A stretch of DNA of 64,000 bases from Streptomyces sp. NRRL S-1022. Its GTDB lineage: Bacteria > Actinomycetota > Actinomycetes > Streptomycetales > Streptomycetaceae. Numbering within the stretch: position 1 is the stretch's first letter; each line of letters opens with the position of its first letter. Below the pieces are notes generated by a model. It was given only the letters and a program-made list of their open reading frames with translations, searched no databases and had not been told where the DNA came from. Below are positions 23,749 to 31,294 of the stretch, piece after piece. The stretch lies in contig NZ_JOIU01000032.1 of the NCBI RefSeq assembly GCF_000720135.1, positions 1 through 64,000 of the forward strand, in the 5' to 3' direction. A program made the position numbers and the translations under genes.

Positions 23749-26214
23749 TCACCCGGACGGGCGCCGACCGGCCCCGGCCCGTGCGGCCACCCACAGGGCG
23801 ATCCGGGTGCGTGACCGCATGCCCAGTTTGTCGCGCACCTTGTCCAGGTGCGTGGCGACCGTACGGGCCGACAGACCCAGCCGCTCCGCGATCTGGCGGT
23901 TGGTCAGCCCGTCGGCGACGAGCGCGGCCACCATGAACTCCCGTGCGGTCAGCGGGCACCGGTCAGCGTCGCTCCGCGCATCCTCCGTCGTCGTCGGGTG
24001 ACCGTCGCTCCGCGTCCGTAACGCGTACGCGACGAGCCGGTCCTCGCCCAGCCGGCGGCCGCCGCTGACGGCCGCCTCCCGCGCGGCCGCCGGCAGTCCC
24101 GTCCTGGCACGGGCCACGGCGCGTTCCAGCCGCAGTCGCCACGGGGCCTCGGACACGGTGTCGAGCCGGCGGCGTGCCTGCGCGCTCGCCTCGTACAGCA
24201 GGAGGGCGCGCCGCATGTCGCCGCTCTCGGCGGCCACGAGGGCCAGGCCCTCCACGGGGTACAGCGCGTGGAAACCGGTGGCGGGGACGATCCGCAGCAC
24301 CTCGGTGAACAGCGCCTCGGCACTGGCCAGTCGCCCCAGAGCCAGCCGTACGGCGCCCGCCGTGTGCAGGGCGGCAGCGACCCGGCTCCAGGGGGCGTGG
24401 GCCCTGAGCACGGGCAGGCAGCGGGACATGAGCAGGTCGGCCTCCCGTTCCCCGCCCGACTGCAGCAGCGCCCAGGCCAGGTGATGGGTGCACCACGCGG
24501 TGTCCTGAGGCTGGTCCAGCGCGGCGAGGACGGCCAGGCACTCGCGCAGGTCCGCGACGGCCGCGGCGCACTCCCCGCGGCACAGCCGCGCCGCGGCCCG
24601 GGCGTCCAGTGCGTTGGCGAGTGCGGCGGGGTGACGGCGCGTGCGCTCCATGGCCACCGCTTGCTCGCCGAGGCGCAGGGCCCGTGCCAGGTCGGCCTGC
24701 TGGCAGGCCACGCGCGCGGCGAGCGCCGGTACCGCGCCGCCGAGCGCCCGGGCGCCGGTCTCCCGCAGCAGTCCCGTCAGCAGGGCCTGGGCGGCCGACG
24801 GCTGTTCCCGTTCGTAGTGCACGCGCGCCAGTTCGAGCGCGAGCCGTGCCCGGGAGGCATCCTGAGGGCCGGCACAGGCCAACGCCGCCGCGAGGTTGTC
24901 CTGTTCCCCGGCCAGCGGGCTGCCGGCCTGGTCGGGGAACACCTCGTCGCGGGCCCGGTCCGCCAGCGCGGTCAGCCACTCGGCCACCCGGCGCCTGGTG
25001 ACACGCAGCTCGCCGGACGCGCGCAGGCGCTCCAGGGCGTAGGCGCGGATGGTGCCCAGCTGCCGGAACCGTGCCGTCTCCGCGTCCCCGGAGAGCCGTA
25101 CGATCAGGGACTTGGCTTCGAGGGCGCACAGGATGCCGAGTAACCGCGCCGGTGCGATGCCGTCACCGGCGCAGACCGCCCGCGCCGCTGCCGTGTCGAA
25201 CCCGCCGACGAGGACCCCGAGGCGCCGGAAGACCGCCTGTTCGGCCGGGTCGAGCAGGCGGTGGCTCCAGTCGACCGCGGCGGCCAGCTCCCGGTGCCGC
25301 CCGGGGCCGGTCCGGTGTCCGCCCGCCAGCAGGGACAGCTGGGACATCTGGTCGTCCAGTCCCGCCAGGATGTCGCCCGGCGTGAGGGTCGCCGCCCGGC
25401 GGGCCGCCAGCTCGACGGCGAGCGTCAGGCCGTCCAGTCTGCGGCATATCTCGGCGACCGTCCGGCCGTTCCCACGGTGCAGCGTGAACCCGGGCGAGCA
25501 GCTGGAGGCACGCTCGACGAACAACCGGACGGCGTCCGCCCGCAGCAGGGCCACCGGGTCGTCCCCGGCGCCGGCCGGCGGCAGCGACAGCTCGCCGACC
25601 CGCAGCACGCTCTCCCCGGGCACCCGGAGGGCCTCCCGGCTGGTGGCCAGGATCCGCAGGCGCGGGCAGCGGCTCAGCAGGGCCGCGATCAGCCGGGCGC
25701 ACGGCTCGGCCAGATGCTCGCAGTTGTCCAGGACCAGCAGCCGGTGTGCGTCACCGATCGCGTCGACCAGCACGTCCACACCGGATCGCCCGGCCCGTTC
25801 CCCGATGGCCAGCGCGGCGGCGACGGACCGGGCGAGCGCGGCGCCGTCCGGCAGCGCGTCGAGTTCGACCAGGTCCACCTGCCCGTGGCGGGCGGGCAGA
25901 CCCCTGGCGAACTCCAGCGCCAGCCGCGTCTTGCCGACGCCGCCGGCACCGGTCAGCGTCACGAGCCGCGACGTCCTCGACAGGGCGCGCAGCCGCGACA
26001 GCTCCGCCCGCCGGCCCACGAAGGAGTCGAGGGACCGGGGCAGGCCGCCGGCCGAGGGGGCGGCGCCCGGCGCGGGCGGTGACGCGGGCGTCCGCGCCCG
26101 GAGCGCCGAGCGTCGCCTGAACTCCCGTTGGCGGCACGCGCCGGAGCAGTAGCGGGCCGGCCGGCCGCGGCGGGGCCGGCCGGGCAGCGGCGCACCGCAC
26201 GACTCGCATGTCAT
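23749..26214 (-). CDS. LuxR-family regulator with zinc-ribbon-like N-terminus and NB-ARC-type ATPase
   Basis: An 821-residue regulator. Cysteines 3, 6, 23 and 27 (CESCG and YCSGACRQREF) suggest a small metal-binding knuckle. An AfsR/NB-ARC-type ATPase follows, with Walker A GAGGVGKTRLALEFA near residue 90 and LLVLDNCEHL as Walker B. A long helical repeat region of the TPR kind comes next. The last 65 residues are a LuxR helix-turn-helix (LTAREFMVAALVADGL and NRQIAERLGLSARTVATHL). Such STAND-type regulators switch on when a ligand or partner binds and often sit beside secondary-metabolite or catabolic genes. It is upstream of an intradiol dioxygenase on the same strand, with a 149-base gap. 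Its target is unknown. Confidence 0.87.
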   Translation of the reverse strand: MTCESCGAPLPGRPRRGRPARYCSGACRQREFRRRSALRARTPASPPAPGAAPSAGGLPRSLDSFVGRRAELSRLRALSRTSRLVTLTGAGGVGKTRLALEFARGLPARHGQVDLVELDALPDGAALARSVAAALAIGERAGRSGVDVLVDAIGDAHRLLVLDNCEHLAEPCARLIAALLSRCPRLRILATSREALRVPGESVLRVGELSLPPAGAGDDPVALLRADAVRLFVERASSCSPGFTLHRGNGRTVAEICRRLDGLTLAVELAARRAATLTPGDILAGLDDQMSQLSLLAGGHRTGPGRHRELAAAVDWSHRLLDPAEQAVFRRLGVLVGGFDTAAARAVCAGDGIAPARLLGILCALEAKSLIVRLSGDAETARFRQLGTIRAYALERLRASGELRVTRRRVAEWLTALADRARDEVFPDQAGSPLAGEQDNLAAALACAGPQDASRARLALELARVHYEREQPSAAQALLTGLLRETGARALGGAVPALAARVACQQADLARALRLGEQAVAMERTRRHPAALANALDARAAARLCRGECAAAVADLRECLAVLAALDQPQDTAWCTHHLAWALLQSGGEREADLLMSRCLPVLRAHAPWSRVAAALHTAGAVRLALGRLASAEALFTEVLRIVPATGFHALYPVEGLALVAAESGDMRRALLLYEASAQARRRLDTVSEAPWRLRLERAVARARTGLPAAAREAAVSGGRRLGEDRLVAYALRTRSDGHPTTTEDARSDADRCPLTAREFMVAALVADGLTNRQIAERLGLSARTVATHLDKVRDKLGMRSRTRIALWVAARAGAGRRPSG

Positions 26215-26363
26215 GCTCCGGTCATCCCCGCTTCCCGTGCGCCCATTCCCGTGCGCCCGTTCCGGCCCCCCGTCCGGTTCTCCGGACGGCGCCTTCCCGG
26301 CGGCCGGCCGCGCGGCGGCGGCCGGCCCCGGTGCGGTGGACCGGCCACCGCTCGGCGGGAGCG

Positions 26364-27179
26364 TCAGGGTACGGCGTCGGGGTCGATGCCGAGCACGACG
26401 GTGCCGGTCACTCCCGTGCCGAGGTCGCTCCCGTTCTGCGTGAGCGTCAGCAAGGTGGCGGATCCGCCGTTGCGGTAGATGCCGTCCCTGGCGTTGAGCG
26501 TCCGGGTGGCCGTGTTGCGCCGGTAGGGGGCCAGTGTGGCGATCCTGCTGTTATACGTCTCCGGGAAGTAGAGCTGGCCGGTGTGGGAGACGTGGCCGCC
26601 CCGGTACCTGCCGTCGGCGACCGTGCCGCCGGCGTGCGTCTTGACGTGGATGTGGAGGGCGCGGCCGACGTACCAGCCGGGGTAGACGGTGGTGAACTCC
26701 GCGACGCCGGCGGAGTCGGTCAGTTGCACGCCGCGCAGGAACGTCGTGTCCGGCGTGGAGCCTCCGGCCGCGTATCCCGAGTAGACGCCGAGGGCGTCGC
26801 AGTGCCAGATGTCGACCGCCGTGCCGGGCAGCGCGGCGCAGGTGGCCGTGTCGATCACCTTGACGCGCAGGGTGAGCGGTACGCCGGCCTTGCCCTCGGT
26901 GATGTTCTTGCGGACCGTCTCCAGGTCCAGGTAGTAGGGCCCCTCGGTCTGCTCGGGGGTGAGTACGCAGTCGGCGGCCGCCCGGGCGGGGGCCTGGGCC
27001 GCGTGCTTGCGGTCCGCGGCCGCGGTCGCCTGCCCGGCCGTGAGCCCGAGGGCGGCCGCTCCGAGGGTCGCACCGCCCAGGGCGGCTATGACGGTCCGGC
27101 GGCTCGCGCCGCCCGGGCCGTCGGCCTGCTCGGGGTTGCGCCGGCGTTCTGCGGAATGGGGGTGGGGGGTGTCAGTCAT
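26364..27179 (-). CDS. Tat-exported intradiol ring-cleavage dioxygenase
   Basis: A 271-residue enzyme. The N-terminus carries a twin-arginine signal (ASRRTVIAALGGATLG), predicting export. The catalytic domain has the family opening LTPEQTEGPYYLDLE, and non-haem Fe(III) ligands can be placed at tyrosines in LGVYSGY and YPGWYVGR and histidines in ALHIHVKTH. Members open catechol-type rings between the two hydroxyls. Exported actinobacterial members are thought to act on lignin-related or other secreted catechols. No partner for the muconate product is encoded nearby. The ribosome site before the ATG is weak. Start and Tat signal agree. Confidence 0.88.
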   Translation of the reverse strand: MTDTPHPHSAERRRNPEQADGPGGASRRTVIAALGGATLGAAALGLTAGQATAAADRKHAAQAPARAAADCVLTPEQTEGPYYLDLETVRKNITEGKAGVPLTLRVKVIDTATCAALPGTAVDIWHCDALGVYSGYAAGGSTPDTTFLRGVQLTDSAGVAEFTTVYPGWYVGRALHIHVKTHAGGTVADGRYRGGHVSHTGQLYFPETYNSRIATLAPYRRNTATRTLNARDGIYRNGGSATLLTLTQNGSDLGTGVTGTVVLGIDPDAVP

Positions 27180-27311
27180 GGGGTCAGGATGGCGCCGCCC
27201 GCGGTCCGCGGCATCGGTCGGACGACCGGTGAATCCGGCGCGCGTTACGGAATTCCGGGGGCGCCGTCGTGGTCCGGCCGACGGGCACGCGGCCCGGGGT
27301 CCCGTCTCGGC

Positions 27312-30071
27312 TCACCGGGCGGGATCGTCCGGCTGGTCGAGGTCGAACCGGTCGAGGAGGAAGTCGACCGGTGGGAGGGGAGAGGCGGCCGAACCGCCGT
27401 CGTGCAGCACCAGTTCCGCCCAGATGACCTTGCCGCGGGGTGTGTACCGCGTCCCCCAGCGCTGGGCGAACTGCGCCACCAGGAACAGCCCCCGCCCGCC
27501 CTCGTCCGTGCTCGCCGCCCGCCGCAGCCGCGGCGAGGTGCCGCTGCCGTCCGCCACCTCGCAGATCAGGCAGCGTCCGTGCAGCAGCCGCACCACCACC
27601 GGCGGCGAGCCGTACCGGATCGCGTTCGTGACCAGTTCGCTGACGATCAGTTCCGCGGCGAATCCGGCCTCCTCCAGCCCCCACTCCCGCAGCGTCTCCC
27701 TGCACCGCGCCCGCACCGAGGGAACCAGCGCGGGATCCGGCGGCACGTCCCACTCGGCCACCCGCGAGGGCGGGAACGTCCGGGTGCGTGCCGTCAGCAG
27801 CGCGATGTCGTCGGAGGAGCGCGACGGATCCAGCGCGTCGATCACCACCTGGCACGTCTCCTCCGGGGTACGGCTCCCCGACCCGTCCAACGCCCGGCGC
27901 AGCCTCTCCATCCCGGCGTCGACGTCCTGGCCGCGGTCCTCCACCAGCCCGTCGGTGTACAGCACCAGTTGCGAACCCTCCGGCAGGGACAGCTCGGCGG
28001 TCTCGAACGGGTAGCCGCCCAGACCGAGGGGTGCCGAGGCCGGCACCCCGGCACAGGTGACCGTCCCGTCCGGGCGCACCACCACCGGTTCCGGGTGCCC
28101 CGCGCGGGCCATGGTGCAGGCTCCCGCCACCGGGTCGTAGACCGCGTAGAGACAGGTCGCCCCGGTCACGCCCGCGCCCTCGTGGTCACCCGCGTGCTCC
28201 TCGTTGTCCATGCGGACGACCAGGTCGTCCAGGTTCCCGAGCACCTCGTCCACGGGCAGGTCCAGGACGGCGAAGTTGTGCACCGCGGTACGCAGCCGGC
28301 CCATCGTCGCCGCCGCGTGCAGGCCGCGCCCGACGACGTCGCCCATCACCAGGGCCACGCGCGCCCCCGGGAGCGGGATGACGTCGAACCAGTCGCCGCC
28401 CACCCCCGCCTCCGCCGGCAGGTACCGCCAGGCCACCTCCAGCGCGTCCTGCTCCGGCTGCCCCCGCGGCAGCAGACTGCGCTGCAGCGTCACCGCCATC
28501 GCGTGCTCCCGGGTGAACCTCCGGGCGTTGTCGATGGCCACCGCCGCCCGTACGGCCAGTTCCTCCGCGAAGGCGAGATCCTCCGGTTCGAACGCCGGGG
28601 AATCCGCCGTCCGGTAGAAGTTCACCACGCCCAGCGCCACGTTCCGCGCCCGCAGCGGCACGGTCACCAGCGACCGCAGCCCGCTCTCCAGGGCCTTCCG
28701 GGCGCGCTCCGCGTCCTGCTCCCGCCAGCCGAGGGCCTGCCGCAGGTCCGCCTCCAGCAGGCCCCGCCCCTCCTGCAGCGTCCGCATCTGCGGGCTCCGG
28801 GCCGAGAACGTGATCATTTCGCCCAGCGGGTACACCGGCATCATCCGCTGGGCGCCGCCGATCGCCGCCCGGCGCAGGTGCCGCCAGCCCCCCGCGGTCG
28901 GCTCCCAGCCCCGCAGCACCGCGTCGAGCAGGTCCACCGTCACGAGGTCGGCGAACTGCGGTGCCGCCACCTCGGCCAGCTCCTGGGCGGTCTGCCCCAC
29001 GTCCAGTGTGGTGCCGATCCTCACCCCGGCCTCGTACAGCAGCTTCAGCCGCTCCCTGGCGACCTCGGCGCGTCCGGAGACCGCTGCCAGTTCCGTGGTG
29101 TCCCGCAGGGTCAGCACGCTGCCGCCCTGGCCGGCCCGCGGGTACGTCGGCCGCTTGTTCACCGCCAGCAGCCGGTTCCCCACGCGGTACACCTCGTCGG
29201 TGACCGCCTCCGGCGACGACAGCAGGCGCATGACCGGCTCCGGCAGTCCCAGCTCCCGCACCGGCCGCCCCTGCGCGTCCGGTGGCAGCCCGAGCAGCCG
29301 CGTCGCCTCGTCGTTCGCGAGCAGCAGCCGTCCGTCGGCGCCGGTGATCAGCACCCCTTCCCGCACCGCGTGCAGGACCGCGTCGTGGTGCTCGTACAAC
29401 TCCGCCAGCTCCACCGGGGAGAGGCCGCGCGTGTGCCGCCGCAGCCGCCGGGACACCAGCATCGTCCCCGTCATGGCCAGTGCCACCGCGGCGGCGCCGC
29501 TGCCCAGGATGATCGGCAGCTGCGGCATCCACAGGGCCGCCACGTTCCTGACCGTGAGCCCGGCGGAGACCAGGCCGACCACCGTGCCGCGCGAGTCGGT
29601 CACCGGGACCACCGCCTGCACGTCCGTCCCCCTGCCCGCGGGCAGGGGCGGTCCGCCGGCCTGCTCGATGACGGTACGGCCCTTCAGTGCCGGTCCGATG
29701 GTGCCGACGAACTTCTTCCCGATCTCCTTGGGGTAGGGGTAGGTGTAACGAATCCCCGTCGTGCTCATGGCGATGATGAAATCCACGCCCGCGCGCTTGC
29801 GCGCCGCCTCGGCCCGGGGCTGGAGCACCGCTGAGGGGTCCGGGCTGCGCAGGGCCGCGGCCGTGCCCGGGGCGTTCGCGAACGAGTGGGCCGCGATGAC
29901 CGACTCCCGCCGGCCCTGCTGCAGGGCGTCATTCGCCCCCTGGAGCACCATGCCGGCCACCGCGGCCAGGACCAGCAGGACCACGATGACGACCTGGAGA
30001 AGGAACACCTGACCGGCCGCACTGCGCACGTCCAGCAGGGAAGCGCGACGGGGGCCGGAAAATACCGCCAT
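27312..30071 (-). CDS. Membrane SpoIIE-type phosphatase with CitA/DcuS-like sensor
   Basis: A 919-residue membrane sensor. A helix at about 23-43 is followed by an external domain of about 130 residues resembling the CitA/DcuS single-Cache fold (segments RYTYPYPKEIGKKFVG and AVVPVTDSRGTVVGLVSAG), then a second helix at about 178-200. Inside the cell come PAS (about 220-330), GAF (about 345-530), PP2C (about 545-760; VGGDWFDVIP, GDVVGRG, YTDGLVED and SSDDIALL) and a GHKL ATPase (SELVTNAIRYGS and DEGGRGLFLVAQF). In effect it is a citrate-sensor-like input joined to a partner-switching output. Divergent from the smaller PP2C gene across 109 bases. The ligand is unknown. Confidence 0.9.
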   Translation of the reverse strand: MAVFSGPRRASLLDVRSAAGQVFLLQVVIVVLLVLAAVAGMVLQGANDALQQGRRESVIAAHSFANAPGTAAALRSPDPSAVLQPRAEAARKRAGVDFIIAMSTTGIRYTYPYPKEIGKKFVGTIGPALKGRTVIEQAGGPPLPAGRGTDVQAVVPVTDSRGTVVGLVSAGLTVRNVAALWMPQLPIILGSGAAAVALAMTGTMLVSRRLRRHTRGLSPVELAELYEHHDAVLHAVREGVLITGADGRLLLANDEATRLLGLPPDAQGRPVRELGLPEPVMRLLSSPEAVTDEVYRVGNRLLAVNKRPTYPRAGQGGSVLTLRDTTELAAVSGRAEVARERLKLLYEAGVRIGTTLDVGQTAQELAEVAAPQFADLVTVDLLDAVLRGWEPTAGGWRHLRRAAIGGAQRMMPVYPLGEMITFSARSPQMRTLQEGRGLLEADLRQALGWREQDAERARKALESGLRSLVTVPLRARNVALGVVNFYRTADSPAFEPEDLAFAEELAVRAAVAIDNARRFTREHAMAVTLQRSLLPRGQPEQDALEVAWRYLPAEAGVGGDWFDVIPLPGARVALVMGDVVGRGLHAAATMGRLRTAVHNFAVLDLPVDEVLGNLDDLVVRMDNEEHAGDHEGAGVTGATCLYAVYDPVAGACTMARAGHPEPVVVRPDGTVTCAGVPASAPLGLGGYPFETAELSLPEGSQLVLYTDGLVEDRGQDVDAGMERLRRALDGSGSRTPEETCQVVIDALDPSRSSDDIALLTARTRTFPPSRVAEWDVPPDPALVPSVRARCRETLREWGLEEAGFAAELIVSELVTNAIRYGSPPVVVRLLHGRCLICEVADGSGTSPRLRRAASTDEGGRGLFLVAQFAQRWGTRYTPRGKVIWAELVLHDGGSAASPLPPVDFLLDRFDLDQPDDPAR

Positions 30072-30180
30072 ACACCCTTGATAACACCACCGTCACACAC
30101 CTGATAACCGCACTGGCGGGAGGCCGGAGGAGGCGTCTCGTCCGGCAGTGAAGTCCGTTGTGCACCGATAAGATGCTTTT

Positions 30181-31293
30181 GTGATCAGGACTGGACGGCC
30201 TCGGCGTCACCGCCCGCCCTACGGTGGCCGACGCGAGACCGTGGTGCTGTCCCCGGTGCTCCTCACCGTCCTCATCTCCGGCCTGGCCTTCGCCACCCCC
30301 AGGGAGATCGCCTTCAGCCGTCTCCTGCCCGCCGCACCCGCCCTCGCCGCCGCGATGTGGCCCGTGGTCCCGACCATCCTGCTGGGGGCGTTCTGCCTGC
30401 TGGTCATGGTCGGGCTCAGTCTCGTCTACACCGATCTGGGCACGCCCTACACGGCGGCCGCGATCGTCGCGGTCACTCTGGCGGCCGCCTACACGAGCCA
30501 TCTCCGGCTCCAGCGGGAGGAGGCACTCTTCCAGATCCGGCTGGTCGCCGACGCCGTCCAGCAGGTGCTGCTGCGCCCGCTGCCGCGCCGGGTCCAGCAC
30601 GTCGAGATCGAGTCGCTGTACCTGGCGGCCCAGGAGCAGGCCCGGATCGGAGGCGACTTCTACGAGGTGGCCGACACCCCGTACGGGGTACGGCTGCTCA
30701 TCGGTGACGTGCGCGGCAAGGGGCTGTCGGCGGTGGGGGCCGCCTCCGCGGTGATCAACTGCTTCCGGGAGAACGCGTACGACCAGCCCGACCTGAGGGG
30801 CATCATCCACCGCCTGGAGACCAGCATCGGCCGCTACAGCGTCGCGCTGCTCGACCCGGACCAGCCCGAGCACTTCGCCACCGCGCTCATCGCCGAGATC
30901 GAGTACGGCGGTGGCCGGGTGAAGATCCTCAACTGCGGACACCCGCCGCCGCTGCTGGTGCGGAAGGGAGAGATCCGCGTCCTTGAGCCCACCGTCCCCT
31001 CGCCGCCCCTCAACCTCGCCTCGCTCCTCGGGGGCGAGTACACCATCGACACACTAGCCTTCTCCTCGGGCGACCAGATGCTGCTGTACACCGACGGCGT
31101 GACCGAGACCCGGGACCGCACCGGAACGTTCTTCCCGCTGCCCGAGTGGATGCGGCGGCTCGGCCCGACGGCGCCCCGGGACCTGCTGGACCGGCTGCAC
31201 CGGGACCTGCTCCACTACAGCGGCGGCAGGCTCGACGACGACATCGCGGCCGTCGCCGTACGCTGCCGGCGGCCCGGGGCGCCGGAGTGCTGA
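30181..31293 (+). CDS. Membrane PP2C phosphatase (SpoIIE-type, no HATPase)
   Basis: A 370-residue protein with three or four hydrophobic segments in the first 105 residues (LSPVLLTVLISGLAF, VPTILLGAFCLLVMVGLSLV and AAIVAVTLAAAYT), then a cytoplasmic PP2C domain. Metal-site segments ARIGGDFYEV, IGDVRGKGL, LLYTDGVTE and LDDDIAAVAV are intact. It has no PAS, GAF or HATPase domain, unlike the other four phosphatases here. This membrane-PP2C type is very common in Streptomyces. Start is GTG 30181, with no strong ribosome site, so it may be leaderless. It ends one base before the convergent PP2C gene, and transcripts must interfere or share termination. Confidence 0.88.
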   Translation: MIRTGRPRRHRPPYGGRRETVVLSPVLLTVLISGLAFATPREIAFSRLLPAAPALAAAMWPVVPTILLGAFCLLVMVGLSLVYTDLGTPYTAAAIVAVTLAAAYTSHLRLQREEALFQIRLVADAVQQVLLRPLPRRVQHVEIESLYLAAQEQARIGGDFYEVADTPYGVRLLIGDVRGKGLSAVGAASAVINCFRENAYDQPDLRGIIHRLETSIGRYSVALLDPDQPEHFATALIAEIEYGGGRVKILNCGHPPPLLVRKGEIRVLEPTVPSPPLNLASLLGGEYTIDTLAFSSGDQMLLYTDGVTETRDRTGTFFPLPEWMRRLGPTAPRDLLDRLHRDLLHYSGGRLDDDIAAVAVRCRRPGAPEC

Positions 31294-31294
31294 C

